This document shows, one piece after another, positions 23,701-35,188 of a stretch of 64,000 bases of DNA. The DNA comes from Pararge aegeria. Its lineage: Eukaryota > Arthropoda > Insecta > Lepidoptera > Nymphalidae. The notes beneath the pieces were generated by a model. The model was not told where the DNA came from, made no database searches, and saw only the letters and a list, made by a program, of their open reading frames with translations. Location: positions 10,416,001 through 10,480,000 of the forward strand of contig NC_053191.1 in the NCBI RefSeq assembly GCF_905163445.1, given 5' to 3'. Every line of letters begins with the position of its first letter. Position 1 is the stretch's first letter. Made by a program: the position numbers and the translations under genes.

Positions 23701-23753
23701 CCAATATGTTTAATATTGGTTTTTTTATTGAAAACCAATATCAAACATATTGG
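23701..23753. repeat. 23-bp near-perfect hairpin
   Basis: The arms at 23701-23723 and 23731-23753 match except at one position, with a 7-base loop. Both arms carry 'ccaatat' motifs. It could fold as RNA but is short for a microRNA precursor. Confidence 0.8.
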
Positions 23754-24324
23754 TACCTCTTCGTGTAATTCTAGCAAGATAATTTTTAATTATTTTTTCA
23801 ACTGCCAAAGGTTTTCTGCAAGAATAGGCGAACTCTGTAAGAAACTGCGAAGAAATCTTTGTGCACACGTAAAAACAAAGCATCGAATTGATAATCGTCA
23901 GCTCTTGACAAGTCAGTTATAAAAAATAAACAAACATATTACATATTTATACTACATCTAAATAAATGTGTACCGAATATGGATTAATGATATGTATTTG
24001 TCTATGTACAGGTCGATTAATGATGCTACTAACCAAAAATAAAAACTTGCAATTTTACTTATTTATTATGTTACAGTTCTTCCATGTTCGACCATTGCGT
24101 TATATGCATATCAAATTATATAGCAACACGTTTATTATAACTGACTATGTTAAATAAGTAGTTAGTGGCTATATTATCGTAACTTTCTTTATAAATGACA
24201 TAATACTACGTAACCCACTTGTGACCAAAGTTTTATTATGGTTTTAATTAGTTTTAAATGTATGTTAAGTACATTAATGCAAGTTAATAATATTTAAATG
24301 TACAATATTACATTTTATTTTTAT

Positions 24325-24425
24325 TCCAATACAAGTTAGCCCTCATTTGATGATGCAACTGTTAGATGGTAGCGGGCTAAGGGCTAACGTGTTTAGGGTT
24401 ATAGCAGTTAAATAAAAGTAATACC
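24325..24425 (-). mobile_element. Fragment of family C SINE body
   Basis: 'acaagttagccctcatttga' and 'agggctaacgtg' resemble, in both orientations, the 3' part of the element at 41.5-41.7 kb ('aaaggctaact'). Confidence 0.3.
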
Positions 24426-24429
24426 CATA

Positions 24430-26680
24430 ATCGGTTGACTAGTTAGTCATAGTTGAAGCCTTCAACCAGACCAGAGAAAATTTACTCTTTATAAATGCCC
24501 CAATTTCCTCTGGCATTTAATTTATTAATTGATAAAATTAAAAAGAAGTGAACTCTAAAATATTCTTCACTAAATAATGTGAATTAAAAGACGCAATAAT
24601 GCAAATTTACCCTATAGGTACATAATATTACATAGCGCAACTAGTACTAGGTATAATATATTCTGTGCTGTGAATAATATATGCTAGCTACAAGAAGTAG
24701 GTTACGTGGACAGGTACGTGAATAGCTCAGCGCATGGACTTTTAGCAGCTGATGTCAAACCGCCCTTTATTTTATTGATTGGGTAGGTTTAAAGTAGGTA
24801 GAAGCAGGCGTTACTTTGCGGAATTCCATGATATAGAATGAACATTAAGCTAAATTTGCTACAATCGCTAGGTAAGTCTTAGCAATTATTCATTGTATAG
24901 ACAAGATCTCCTGAGGATTCTGAGATGTTGGAACAAAACCTGCGTTGATATTTTATTTGAATCGTAAGAACGGTGTAATGTGGAGAATAAATATTGAAGA
25001 AATTGCACCAAAAAGATTTTACTACTTTTTGAGGATTATTGTTCATTGTATAAAATCGTTGATTACAAAATCGATAGTAAAATGGTATAAGTAGTAATGC
25101 ATTAAAGGTAATATTTTATACCAACGAAAAGTATAATTCAATATGCGTGTCTAATAAATTTCGGTTACAGTAATACAATCCAATAACTTAACACTCCTGG
25201 TCTTTATAGTTGTCAACATAGGTGTCATATTGCTCTGTACACCAGACGTTAAATAGTATTAGGTAACCGGATCAACTAAACCTCAAGGTTTCTTGCGAAA
25301 CTTGCACTTAAGAGTATTGATAGAAAATAATGACGATAACTGTTGGATAAGAAAATAATACTTACGGAACAACAAAGGGTTCCGCAATTCAAGTGATTTG
25401 ATGATCCTTTTAATAGGACCTCTTAGACTAGTAGGGCTATCAGCAAAATACGCTGGCGTTGACGATGATGATGACGAAACTTTAAACGAGAGTCGTTTAA
25501 AGTTTTTCTATCGGTCTTAAAAATAAACTTTAACTGGGAGCACGTTTCAAATGTCAGACCTTTATAAAATGAATTTAAGGAACCATAAATCTAAGATTAT
25601 TTTTACCAGCTCATTTATATTATTCAAAGCATTGATAGTTGAGCTGATAGTAAATCAAGATTGGAGGTCAACTGCCCTTTCGGACAATACTAATTTAATT
25701 AGTATTCCCGCGACAACATAAATTATTAGCATACAATTAATCGATCTGTCCTTGCTGTGTCTGTAATCAAAATAACGCTGCAAAACTTATAGCCATATAC
25801 GGGATTTTTTTAGAGAAACTATATTCTGTGAGCATGTATAAAAAGTTACAAATTACTTGATAAAAAAGATCTTACATAAAAAATAGGCGTAGTCGGTGGC
25901 CACCCAATGCCGTAAACTCAAAATACTATTAACCACTTATTATGTGTTCAAAGGACATTGGTCGATAACACGGTCCTTATTGGCAGTATTGGAAAGCTAC
26001 CGTATAATCAACACAAATGGTTTTGACTTCATTATAGCCTTCTAGTCTCCGAAAATAATACAGTGAGAATTACGATGATGATATGCTTAACGCTATGCTT
26101 AAGGGGGTCACCCCTATAAACGGAGATGGTTTTGATGGTTGATTCTAAATTCTGTTGATATTTTATATTTATTTGTCATTATTAAACCCATTTGAAAAAA
26201 TATTCTTTATTGGGTAGTATATACTTTGAGATTCATTGTAAAGAAAGTACAATGAATTTGGATTTTACTGGGTATAATATGTCATCGAAGTAAACGAAAA
26301 TGCTTATTGATATATTTTAAAATGAATATAAAAACCTTATTCTCTATAATAAATTTATTAATAAGAGTTTAAAGTTTTACTTTAATCATACCGGTTATTG
26401 GATACAAAATTGAATTAGTTAACTTGAGTAAACTTCTTTAGCAAGCATTAGATCTTTCTCCACTGTTCAACATATCTCTACGATTTATTTTATGATATTA
26501 GAAAGATAATATTGCAATACCTACTTATCTGGTATACATATCTATGAAGTGTTCGTCAATAGATAGGCCACCTACCTTTGGAGGGCGACCGACATGTTTT
26601 GTATTCAAGATACAAAAGTTGTGATGAAATCATCAGTAGGTATGTGGAAGGTCGTTGTTTTAAGCGTCTTCAGCGTCAGA
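24430..26680. other. Non-coding DNA, little recognised
   Basis: The only landmark is a short (GATGAT)n run at about 25465, possibly the tail of a lost RTE-like insertion. Confidence 0.45.
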
Positions 26681-26734
26681 TGCGTCTCAGGTAGGGTTTT
26701 TAATTATTATATCGGAGGTCTTAAAGTACAGTAG

Positions 26735-26892
26735 TGACCACAAAAGTAAACGAAGCGTCGATAGAACCCCTCGACAAGGTTGAGAGATGATATCTAACGA
26801 GTTGCAGGGAGAAGCTGTAACTACGCAAGCAGCACTAGACCGTGACGAGTTGAAATCCCTACAAAATACGAACACAGGTTGAGATGATGATT
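26735..26892 (+). mobile_element. Decayed RTE-like LINE tail
   Basis: Across frameshifts and stops, the + strand gives K-R-S-V-D-R-T-P, R-D-D-I and R-V-A-G-R-S, then L-K-S-L-Q. This is the conserved C-terminal pattern of lepidopteran RTE-type elements. It is followed by the short tail 'gagatgatgattg'. Confidence 0.5.
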
Positions 26893-26984
26893 GCTATGGG
26901 CTGTTTGAAGTCAGTCGCTCCAGTCGGCTTGGGTGTCTTGTTCTTCTTTGCGAATGACCTTTACCCCCTAGTCCATGTGTAGGC

Positions 26985-27100
26985 ACAACCAGCACGGCTA
27001 GCATAGAGAGGGGGCAAACATGTTATCCCCCAATTATATCTACTGACAGGGAAAAAAAATTTACTTTTCCACCTGCCAAAGCACGGCAAGTAGGTAAAGT
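26985..27100 (-). repeat. Dispersed repeat shared with 42.68 kb
   Basis: Read on the - strand, 'ttgccgtgctttggcaggtg' and 'ttgggggataac' occur in the same order as at 42.69-42.75 kb on the + strand. Confidence 0.55.
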
Positions 27101-27480
27101 CTGTTTGATATTCAACGTCTATTATTTGAATCGTATTTCCACCAATGCGCCCATGCTCGGAGAGTGCATAAAAGTATGAGAGACGAGAAACATTTTGTCG
27201 TATCCGTTGACAAAATATTTCCTCTCCTGCCCTGCTTGTGCGTGCAGAATATTGTGTTCAAAAACGGTGAAAACGCCCTGCGTACATCTCAGTTCGCACT
27301 CGCGGAAATTTTTCCTATTTTCCCCATTTTATGGTAAACGTTTACAACATTACAGGTAAACACTTTTTAAACAAAAATTGAATGAAGTAACTAACAACCT
27401 GTTCGAGAAACACTTCTTAAGTGGTTTTGAAGCCTCAATATTAGTCGTGTACACGGCTTCTGTGTGTTCTTAATTCTGTG

Positions 27481-27525
27481 GGTATATAATAGAACAACAG
27501 GTGGATAGTACCAGCCGTTACTTAG
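27481..27525 (+). promoter_or_regulatory. Possible TATA box with initiator-like site
   Basis: TATATAA at 27484 is followed about 30 bases later by 'acttagtcaatg', an initiator-like sequence. The 88-codon frame downstream (27536-27802) is of unknown identity. This is weak and could be chance. Confidence 0.15.
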
Positions 27526-28589
27526 TCAATGTACATTGAACAACGGTGTAATTTATTACAGTTTAGATACTCGTAACTACGTTAGTAAATGTTTAAAATT
27601 AAGTTCTCTTGTAAGGACCGATAATATACCTAACAGCTTTTTACTAAATGCATATGTAAGTTTATACGTTATCTACTATAAAAAACTTTTTTTGACGTTT
27701 TATCGGTCTGTTCCGGCTATTTTCCAAAACGGCTTGCCCTATCCTGACGAGACTTTTGAAGCCAGGCAGAGGTTTTTACAGCGGGTAAACAGGCTACTTT
27801 AAAATTTTGGAAATTTTATCCCAAAGGTTGGAGTTGAAAGTGTGTAGGTATGAGTCTCGAAAAATCTCTGTAAATGTAATTCTCTAAATTTCTACCTAGT
27901 TCCTAGTTTTGAAGTTAAGGCATAAATAAATAACGGTTTCTTTAAAAAAAAATCTGCATCAAGGGTGCACAATAAGGTATAATACTTGTGTAAAAAAAAA
28001 ATCATGTAGGTACTTACCTATACTACGTTAGTTTTTTATACTTACCTCTAAAACACACATAAAAGTTCCACTAAACAGTATGTAAAAGATAATACTTCAA
28101 TTAAAACAATGTTACTTGTAATTAATTGTTTAATAATAAAACTTAAACAACAGTAACAAAAGAAAAGAATGTTGCCATTTATAAGCCCATTCCCGTTATT
28201 TCCGCTGCCAATCTAGTGTGTGCATCAAAAAAATGGCAGATGTCTGATCAAATGTCAGTCGAACACCTTAACACAGCTGATGCTAGGCAAAAACTCGTGT
28301 TGCTGGGTGAAATTAGAATCACATTACCCTTTTTAATACTGGGAATACCATGAGGATTATATTTTTAGCCTTGCATACAACTTAGAACGCTCTAGAGACA
28401 CGGATCGTTCTAGAAATATGTATGGTCTGGGCGGTAATCTGAGAAATGTAAGCGATTTTTAATAAATTTTTACCAATGGCTACTAGATACATAATTTTCC
28501 TTATTTTGCGATTAGGTACGGGTTAATAACTTTTTTCGCCAGTAAATATCTGCGGTATATTCGCTGATTATTCGCTGATTTTTCAGTGT

Positions 28590-28692
28590 CTGGGTCACCA
28601 CCCATTCATGTTCATCACACAAATATTTATTTTTTAGCCTTGACTCAGAAAGCAGGGTCGCTGCCCACTGCGCCAATCGACGGTCTAGTATA
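28590..28692 (-). mobile_element. Truncated tRNA-derived SINE (family B, head)
   Basis: It contains the reversed A box ('ccactgcgcca') and 'cagggtcgctg' of the full copy at 35.46 kb. The B-box region has been altered. Confidence 0.55.
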
Positions 28693-28707
28693 CTTAGTTA
28701 GTAGTGA

Positions 28708-28850
28708 GATAACTAAGACAAAAGCTACGAGCGTTCCAAACGCGCCCCGCTCTAAGAAGAAGGCCACGACAAACATAGCCTGGTTTTCATTTTGTTATAA
28801 CCATCTCCATTGTTACTTAAAATTATTTAAAAAGCAACCTGGGTAGAATT
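28708..28850 (-). mobile_element. LINE-type 3' fragment (family D)
   Basis: It has the 'gcgttccaaacgcgccccgc' core, then 'aagaagaaggcca' and 'aaagcaacctgg' as in the copy at 60.35 kb. It directly follows the SINE head fragment. Confidence 0.55.
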
Positions 28851-29004
28851 CTTATGCTAGTTGTGTCTATCAAGATTAGCGTACCTACTGATTTAATTCT
28901 TGGTAAAGAAAGGCTCTTAATTGAGTTTGTTTTTTGAATTGGAGACTTGTTTAGAATATTGTAGGATTACTTTAATAACAGGTGATATTCCATATTCTAC
29001 ACAA

Positions 29005-29471
29005 CAATCATCATCATCATCATCATCAGCCATAGGCCTCTTTCAAGCAGCGCCAACTTTTCCTATTTTCGGCTTTCCTCATCCAGTCAATGCCTGCCAC
29101 TTTTCGGAGGTCGTCGCTCCATCTAGTAGGGGGGCGTCCGACACTCCGTTTACCGACACGCGGTCTCCACTCGAGAACCTTTCGACTCCAACGTCCATCG
29201 GTCCTCCGACAAACGTGACCAGCCCACTGCCACTTTAGTACGCTAACACGAAAGGCTATGTCAGTTACTTTAGTTCTTTGGTGAATCACTTCGTTACGGA
29301 TCTTATCCCTCTCTTCAGGCATTGCGGTATGAGTGACGAGAAGACTCGGCGGAGTTTGCCGAACGCTCCCCAGCCCAGCTGTATTCTTCTATCGATCTCT
29401 TCTGTTTCTATCCAACTGAACGATTTGTCCAAGATATGTATATTCTTTAACAATTTCGAGAATAGACCCAT
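29005..29471 (-). mobile_element. RTE-like LINE 3' fragment with internal deletion
   Basis: From 29471 downward, one frame reads the thumb region of an RTE-type RT (I-Q-L-G-W, F-G-K-L-R-R-V-F-S-S, I-P-Q-C-L-K). A second frame from 29322 to 29026 gives R-D-K-I-R-N-E-V-I-H, K-W-Q-W-A-G-H-V and R-P-P-T-R-W-S-D-D-L. The segment normally between these blocks, including the 'TYGAETW' region of the family, is missing, so an internal deletion joined them out of frame. The element ends at 29005-29027 in a (TGA)n tail. Confidence 0.7.
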
Positions 29472-29781
29472 CGACAGTAACTTGCCCCGGAACGATCAGA
29501 TTATTAAGCATAATCTACACAACAAAGTAGCTGAATAATGTTAGCATGCTCATTTTATTAGATTAGCCTTCACGCTTAAGTTATTTCACATGGCCGTAAA
29601 AGACACAAGACACTATTCCTGCTTTCGCATTCTCACATTTCAGCTATTTGGTATTATCAGTTAAACAACTTTATTAAATCTAAACTTTTCAAATAATTAG
29701 ATTTTAATAATCAATGAAATAGTCCGAATTCTTTAGTCTATCAATATCATAGGAGGTTTAAACGCCAACCCATTCTACTCC

Positions 29782-30150
29782 ATGATTCGATTCTCTGGAA
29801 GAAGTTCGTGGAATAACAGAAAAAAAAAAATTTTTTCTTACACCAAAATGAAAGGAAAAGAACCGCGTTTTCCGGATAAAAATAAATTAAATGCCCCCTA
29901 TTCAAAAGCAACCCTTTTTCAAGCACTCAAGCAAAGTCCATACGCAATGTCTATAAAAATATTTAACCATCTGCCAGATAGGAACACTGAAAATGACAAT
30001 GAATTTAATAAAATATTAAAAAACTACCTCATAGAGCAATGCTTTTATTCTGTAAATGATTTTTTGATTTTTGAATGGGGATGCCATTTAAAGCAGTTTC
30101 CTTACTATATACAATTTACTTATGTTTATAAATTTCATAAAATTATTTAA
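29782..30150 (+). mobile_element. C-terminal fragment of a Jockey-type LINE RT
   Basis: The 122-codon frame contains I-K-I-F-N-H-L-P, then N-E-F-N-K-I-L-K-N-Y-L and Q-C-F-Y-S-V-N-D-F. This is the usual C-terminus of Jockey-type LINE proteins in Lepidoptera. The RT domain itself is absent (5' truncation). It is unrelated in detail to the ORF at 18.1 kb. Confidence 0.6.
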
Positions 30151-30245
30151 TTGAAACAAAAAATGACTGCGCCCAATTTGGATGTACATACGTTACATTA
30201 TATAATTAGATTTATTTTAAATCTTATATCTTTAAACGAGCAAAT

Positions 30246-30594
30246 CTTGTATATATAAATATATATAAATGGAATCTCGGAATCGGCTCCAACGATTTTC
30301 ATGAAATTTAGTATACGGGGGGTTTCGGGGGCGATAAATCGATCTAGCTAGGATTCATTTTTATAAAATGTCATTTTATTCGTGTTTTATCGATAAATAC
30401 ATAAAATATATGTATATAACTAATTAGAATGTCGTAATCGACTCCAACGATTTTCATGAAATTTAGTATACAGGGGGCGATAAATTGCTCAAGCTAGGAT
30501 TCGTTTATATTGGAATCTCGTTTTTATATTGGACATACGACTATTTTTTTAAGTCGACTCATTCGCGGACGAAGTCGCGCAGGTCCGCTAGTAT
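30246..30594 (+). mobile_element. Non-autonomous Helitron
   Basis: The 5' end is 'tcttgtatatataaatatat'. An internal block 'cgattttcatgaaatttagt' occurs twice (about 30293 and 30451). The 3' end has a GC-rich stem ('gcggacgaagtcgcg') followed by 'cgctagt'. The - strand relative at 43.34 kb shares the ends and the 'ctagctag' block. Confidence 0.65.
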
Positions 30595-30599
30595 TGTAT

Positions 30600-32390
30600 T
30601 ATAAATGTATTATTAAAATGAATCGAAAACATAAGAAAAACTCAACAGTTCTACTATGTTTTACGTTATAAGGAACTCTCAGTGCCCAATTTGAATCCTC
30701 CATGAAAAGATCTGAATCGTATAATCTTACTAATAATAAAATATTTGACATCGAAATCTCAGATAGCTTAATAGTAAATCATTAGGTATAAGAATTAAGT
30801 ACGATAATGAATTTTGAATCCGAATAACGTAATGTTGCAGTGATTTTATATAACATACATTGCTTGTAAAATTGGTTGTGAGCGGCTTTGACGGCCATGT
30901 GCAATCGACTTTATTTGTGCGTTAAGTATTATATTGTTGCAAAGCGTAACCTATATTTTCTGACTTAAAGTTAAGTCATATTCTTTAATGTAGTTAAACA
31001 TCTGTTTACGTAAACAATTGGGTTTTTTATAAAATTAATACGTTTGTCTCTACGTTTATCGTTTCACCTTTGAGAATACCACAGCTTTTGAGTTTACACT
31101 TCTAGTTCACTGGAGTGAAAGTTTGATCTACATTAAATTACCCTGGGGCTTACTACTATCGCTTGATGTGGTATTATTTTATTATTGCCAGATTTGTTTT
31201 ATAATTATAATCCTTACTCATAGAAGGTCAAGGTCTGTCATAGAAACTGTAATTTAAAAATATTACTGCATTGAACGATCATCTGTGTCTGTGACCCCTA
31301 TTCTGAGGCCGCGAAATATTTATTTAATAGATTTAAGATTATTGTAGGTAGACGTAGAATAAGCTAGTTTGTAAGGTAGTAATTGTAGACCCACAAGAGC
31401 TACATAGTCACTTTAGTGACTCAGCTCTTTACAAGAGATTAAAAAAAAAAAAAGATCACCAATGGCGCTTTTAGCAACGCCTTGAAGCAAAGTGATTTTT
31501 GGTACCTAATAATAGTTAAGTTTTTTTTTGTTTTAAATTTTATTCAGTCATACAGGAATTAATGGATTAAGCGCGGAAATGCAGCTGTAGGCGTTCCTCG
31601 TGGGCGTGATATGTGTCGGCTAATTGGTTTACGATTCAGCTTGTAGGTAATTACTAATTACATTAGGATAAAAGTAGTGCGATCTTCGTAATCAATAAAT
31701 TTAAAAGGCTTAGTTTTGACTGACTGACAGACCACCTAATACCCAAAAAGCTAAATGTAGCCATTTAGGAGAAAATATTCCTCAGCTGTTTAACCATGTA
31801 AATTAGTATTTGGGTTCTAGTTAACAAATAAAACAGGTGTTGAAGTTTTTAAAAATACTGCCTTCAAAGCGGTGAAATAGGACGTAAAAGTTTGTTTGAA
31901 AGTCCTGATTTTTTTAAAGATATTTCCCGAGTTGTACAAAATAAAATTAGTATTTTGGCTTTCGGTTAAAAATAAAGAAGTACGGGTTACAGAACTTTTA
32001 AAAAAAAACAACCGACTAATTAATCAAAAGTTTGTAAAAAATAATTTATTTTTTTAAAGTAGGTAAGTTATATCCATGAAACTTGGTATTTTGATTTTGA
32101 TTTCGATTTTCATTTAGCTTTGCATGTCGCTTGCTTTCTGCAGACGGTCATAGGTTCAGCTTGGTTCATTTAGCCGAGGGCAAAAGCTTGTTTTTTAAAG
32201 ATTTATTTCATAAATAAGTTAATACCGCTCTGCTAAGATTTCGTTTTACAAAAAATCTGCAGTTTCGTGGGTAAAAAACTTATTAAGTTGCTATGCCAAT
32301 CATAGCACGCTAATTTGATATTAAGAGACATCTTCTAATATTTCAATCTATGGCCATAGATTTATATATTATTGATCATGTTGCATATTA
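30600..32390. other. Mostly non-coding AT-rich DNA
   Basis: Apart from the repeat at 31138-31250 and a poly(A) run at 31440, no feature was recognised. Confidence 0.4.
31138..31250 (+). repeat. Dispersed repeat shared with 38.15 kb
   Basis: 'accctggggcttactactat' and the following 'gtattatttta' match 'ccctggggccttactacgat' and 'gtattatctta' at 38.15 kb. Confidence 0.45.
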
Positions 32391-32397
32391 AAGATGC

Positions 32398-32596
32398 TGG
32401 AATGGCGACAACAACTGGCCGCACAGGTAAACGCAGCGTTGCTCGGCCTCCAACGAGGTGAACAGACATCAAACGAGACGCTGGGAGCCGCTGGAAGCAA
32501 GCGGTCCAGGACCGTGGATTTTGGAACTCCCTACAAAACACCTATGTCCAGCAGTGGACTTCAATCGGTTGAAGTGATGATGATGATGATGATTAT
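32398..32596 (+). mobile_element. RTE-like LINE tail with (GAT)n end
   Basis: The + strand frames give G-K-R-S-V-A-R-P-P, T-R-W, A-G-S-R-W-K-Q-A, D-R-G-F-W-N-S-L-Q and Y-V-Q-Q-W-T-S-I-G before a stop, then (GAT)n at 32577-32596. This is the canonical end of the lepidopteran RTE type. A frameshift separates the first blocks. Confidence 0.65.
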
Positions 32597-32817
32597 GCAT
32601 ATTAAATTCATCAATTCAGTTCAGAAATTTTAATGCGACTTATTTTGAACCTATATTTGTAGGTATAAGAGCAAGTAAAGTCTTCTGCCTGATAAAAAAA
32701 TCAAGCTAATCTAGTTAAAAGTCAGAAATTCAGTTTAAAAAATTTAGTCAGCAAAAGTCGGTTTCTTTAAAACACGTTTGATGCACAAAAAATTAGATGC
32801 GTTATCACAAGGGGCAC

Positions 32818-32901
32818 TCAAACCGCGTTTCCTCCCAATACAATGAACTTCACGTTAGTAAGCCGCACGTGTTCTGCAGCTCCCGCCCTAGCTTCCGGTT
32901 T
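32818..32901 (-). other. GC-rich island with acceptor-like boundary, possible exon
   Basis: This is an 84-base GC-rich stretch inside AT-rich DNA. On the - strand it follows 'ccgttttag' and is open for 27 codons ending V-K-F-I-V-L-G-G-N-A-V, then stop. That end loosely resembles the start of a small-GTPase P-loop, but no G-K-S/T follows. The + strand is also open. I cannot decide between an exon, a conserved non-coding element and a repeat. Confidence 0.2.
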
Positions 32902-33282
32902 CTAAAACGGTCTTAATTAAGGTGTTCTTTAAAGTTTTTTAAATGTACCGGTGGGACTCATACACAACGATGTGATTACTTTTTTTTAAATTCTTAGACT
33001 GTATTTTTTCATGGCAATGAGCCATGCATGCAGATTTATGAGGTGAGCGGGAAGATTTTTGCAGCTGTAGGTACTCTTCGGCGATTAAGTAATTTCCTAC
33101 CCATACCTATTAAATTGCGCTAGCTCAATCTCTCCTCTTTCCAATTCTTGATTACGATGATACTCACTTACACTTCCTATCCTTAAGTTGTTCATAATTC
33201 ATACTGGCGATTTTCTTCATTTTATACCTTCTGCATACCCTGTGCATACCCTCTATGCACGCCACTGATGATATTGCTATCT

Positions 33283-33590
33283 GGATTTAACTATGGAGCA
33301 ATTTAATAAACTTGAGTGCATTCAAAATCTTTGCATACGCTTCATATTTGGCCGTCGTAAATATGACCACATTTCAGAATTTCGCGACAAACTGGAGTGG
33401 CTTCCAATTCGCTTTCACAGGAATACTCATATTCTGTCTCTCTTATACTGTGTTCTGTTCAATCCAGCTACTCCTCCATATGGTTTGTTTGTAATTTCAT
33501 TTCTCAGACACATGTTCCCATGTATAATATTTGTAGTGGAGTATCAAGTACGTATTTACCCTCTAGATCTGCCTAGTGGTAACGGATAAT
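33283..33590 (+). mobile_element. C-terminal fragment of a CR1/Jockey-like LINE
   Basis: The frame from 33293 reads I-Q-N-L-C-I-R-F-I-F-G, then L-E-W-L-P-I-R and I-L-S-L-L-Y-C-V-L-F-N-P, then P-P-Y. This pattern is standard in the post-RT region of these LINEs. After about 33485 the match continues in another frame (V-P-M-Y-N-I, S-G-V-S-S-T), showing a frameshift. Confidence 0.6.
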
Positions 33591-34126
33591 ACCGTTTTAT
33601 ATCACGGACTTCCGCAAAGAAACACCTGCTTCTTTATAGAATATCTTACATGTAATTTAATTAAAATATGAACCTTACATTTATTTCTGGTTGTTGCTAT
33701 TTTTTTTCTTACATTAATCTACATTTATCGTTCAAATGTCTATGCGTCGTTTATTATCTCATGAAATATACATTATTTGCCGAACGTTACGACTTAAATG
33801 ATTAATTCTCCAATAGTCACGATCACAAAATTACAGCAATATTTAATGTAAGTAGGCACTTATAAAGTTATTTGTTTTTATTAAAGCACATAATAGAAAT
33901 ATTAAAGTTTTACTTTAATGTTCATGTGTAGGAAAAACACAATGTTACAAATTATAAAACAATTATTTAGGTTGATACATGATAGTTAAATTTGGCTAGC
34001 AAATGACTCGTTTAATTTAGAACTGAAAAATAAATTAAGGAAGAGTTATTGTATAGTAGTTATAACTAAAATAGTTGTAAGCGTATTAGAACAAACAAAT
34101 AACTTATCAGAAAAGAGATTACTCAC

Positions 34127-34278
34127 GTAATTTGATGTCTCTATCTATATATCTTCCAATTAAAGGCACAACGGAATAAAACTGCATTGATTCTTTAATA
34201 ACCGCCTCTAGGTTTATTAGCTGTAATGGGTCTTGCTTTGTCACATCCCTGTCATCGTCACCGAAAATATTGAATAAC
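34127..34278 (-). CDS. Isolated exon of a CYP4-clan cytochrome P450, ExxR changed to ExxQ
   Basis: On the - strand, 152 bases lie between an acceptor (ttattttag ending at 34279) and a donor GTGAGT (34126-34121). The exon starts in intron phase 2 and leaves in phase 1, with 50 full codons. It reads F-G-D-D-D-R-D-V-T, then L-E-A-V-I-K-E-S-M-Q, then V-P-L-I-G-R and D-I-K-L. This is the K-helix and following strand of microsomal insect CYP4-clan monooxygenases (CYP340/341-like by eye), which oxidise lipids, hormones or plant toxins using haem. The Arg of the K-helix ExxR, nearly invariant because it locks the haem pocket, is Gln (CAG, plus positions 34182-34184). One transition from CGG would explain it. 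No haem-Cys exon, I-helix exon or other P450 exon was found nearby. It is either a relic exon of a dead gene or part of a gene with long introns. Confidence 0.8.
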
Positions 34279-34863
34279 CTAAAATAAGGCTATTGGATTT
34301 AATACCATTTACACACACATTAAAAATAGTTTTTTTTTAAAAGAACGTGAGGAGATTCGCTTCTGTATATATATTTTATAAGTGCCAATACCGTTGTCTA
34401 AGCTTAGAAGAACAAGTTATAAATATCTTTTCGTATATATTTCAAACTTGCTGAGGATTTTAAAAAAATGTAACTAAATACACGATAGAAAAATAAATCT
34501 AATCCAAATTTTTAGACGGCAGATTTAATTTAGTAGTGTTGTCCTTATGAACACGAAAGAGTAGTTAAAACTAGCACTACTCAATCCAATCTCACAATCC
34601 GGAGATTTTTTGTAAGATTAATTATTAGTATCAAATTAATCGCATACAGAATCCTGTGTCAAGTAATGTGAAAAATTTTTAGAACATTTTCATTTTCAGA
34701 CTATTAAAGCACCGGAAATAAGACATGCTCAAAGATCTACGCTGCTCCAATGCGAGTTTATTCTGATGCTTTCAGATTTATGCATAGGTACAAATTATTG
34801 TAATAAAATTTTATATTCACAAACTCAATGTTAGCTTCTCGTTATTCGCAAAGACTATACAAG

Positions 34864-35188
34864 CATCTTCATCGTCATCATCACATCAACCCATTACCGA
34901 CTCACTACAGACCACGGGCTTCCTCCCACAATGAGAACGTGATAAGGTCGTACTCCACCTCGCTGGCTTAGTGCGGATTAGTGGACTCCACACACCTTTG
35001 AGAACATTATGTAGAACTCTCAGGCATGCAGGTTTCCTCGCGATGTTTTCCATCAACGTTGGAGCTAGTGATATTTTAATTAATTAAAACGCACATTTAT
35101 TAGAAAAGTTAGAGGTGCGTGCGTACTGGGAGTCGAAGTCTGCTCTCCGAAAGGGAAGTCGAGCTCCTACCTAATGCGCTATCACCGC
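34864..35188 (-). mobile_element. SINE family A, nearly full length
   Basis: Reversed (ATG)n tail at 34864-34885, then the body ('gagaacattatgtagaactc', 'aggtttcctcgcgatgtttt') and a tRNA-like head ending 'gcgctatcaccgc'. It is the reverse of the copy at 61.09 kb. Confidence 0.7.

Noticed and set aside
27536..27802. 88-codon frame downstream of a TATA-like site
   Set aside because: No domain, no splice-site support and AT-rich codon use. A gene call is not justified.
32394..32633. 79-codon frame ending in poly-Met
   Set aside because: Off-frame reading of an RTE-like tail and its (GAT)n end.
34690..34790. Possible + strand exon after 'cattttcag' at about 34.70 kb
   Set aside because: No good donor follows, and part of it ('gctgctccaatgcg') resembles, in reverse, a block common in RTE-like repeats.
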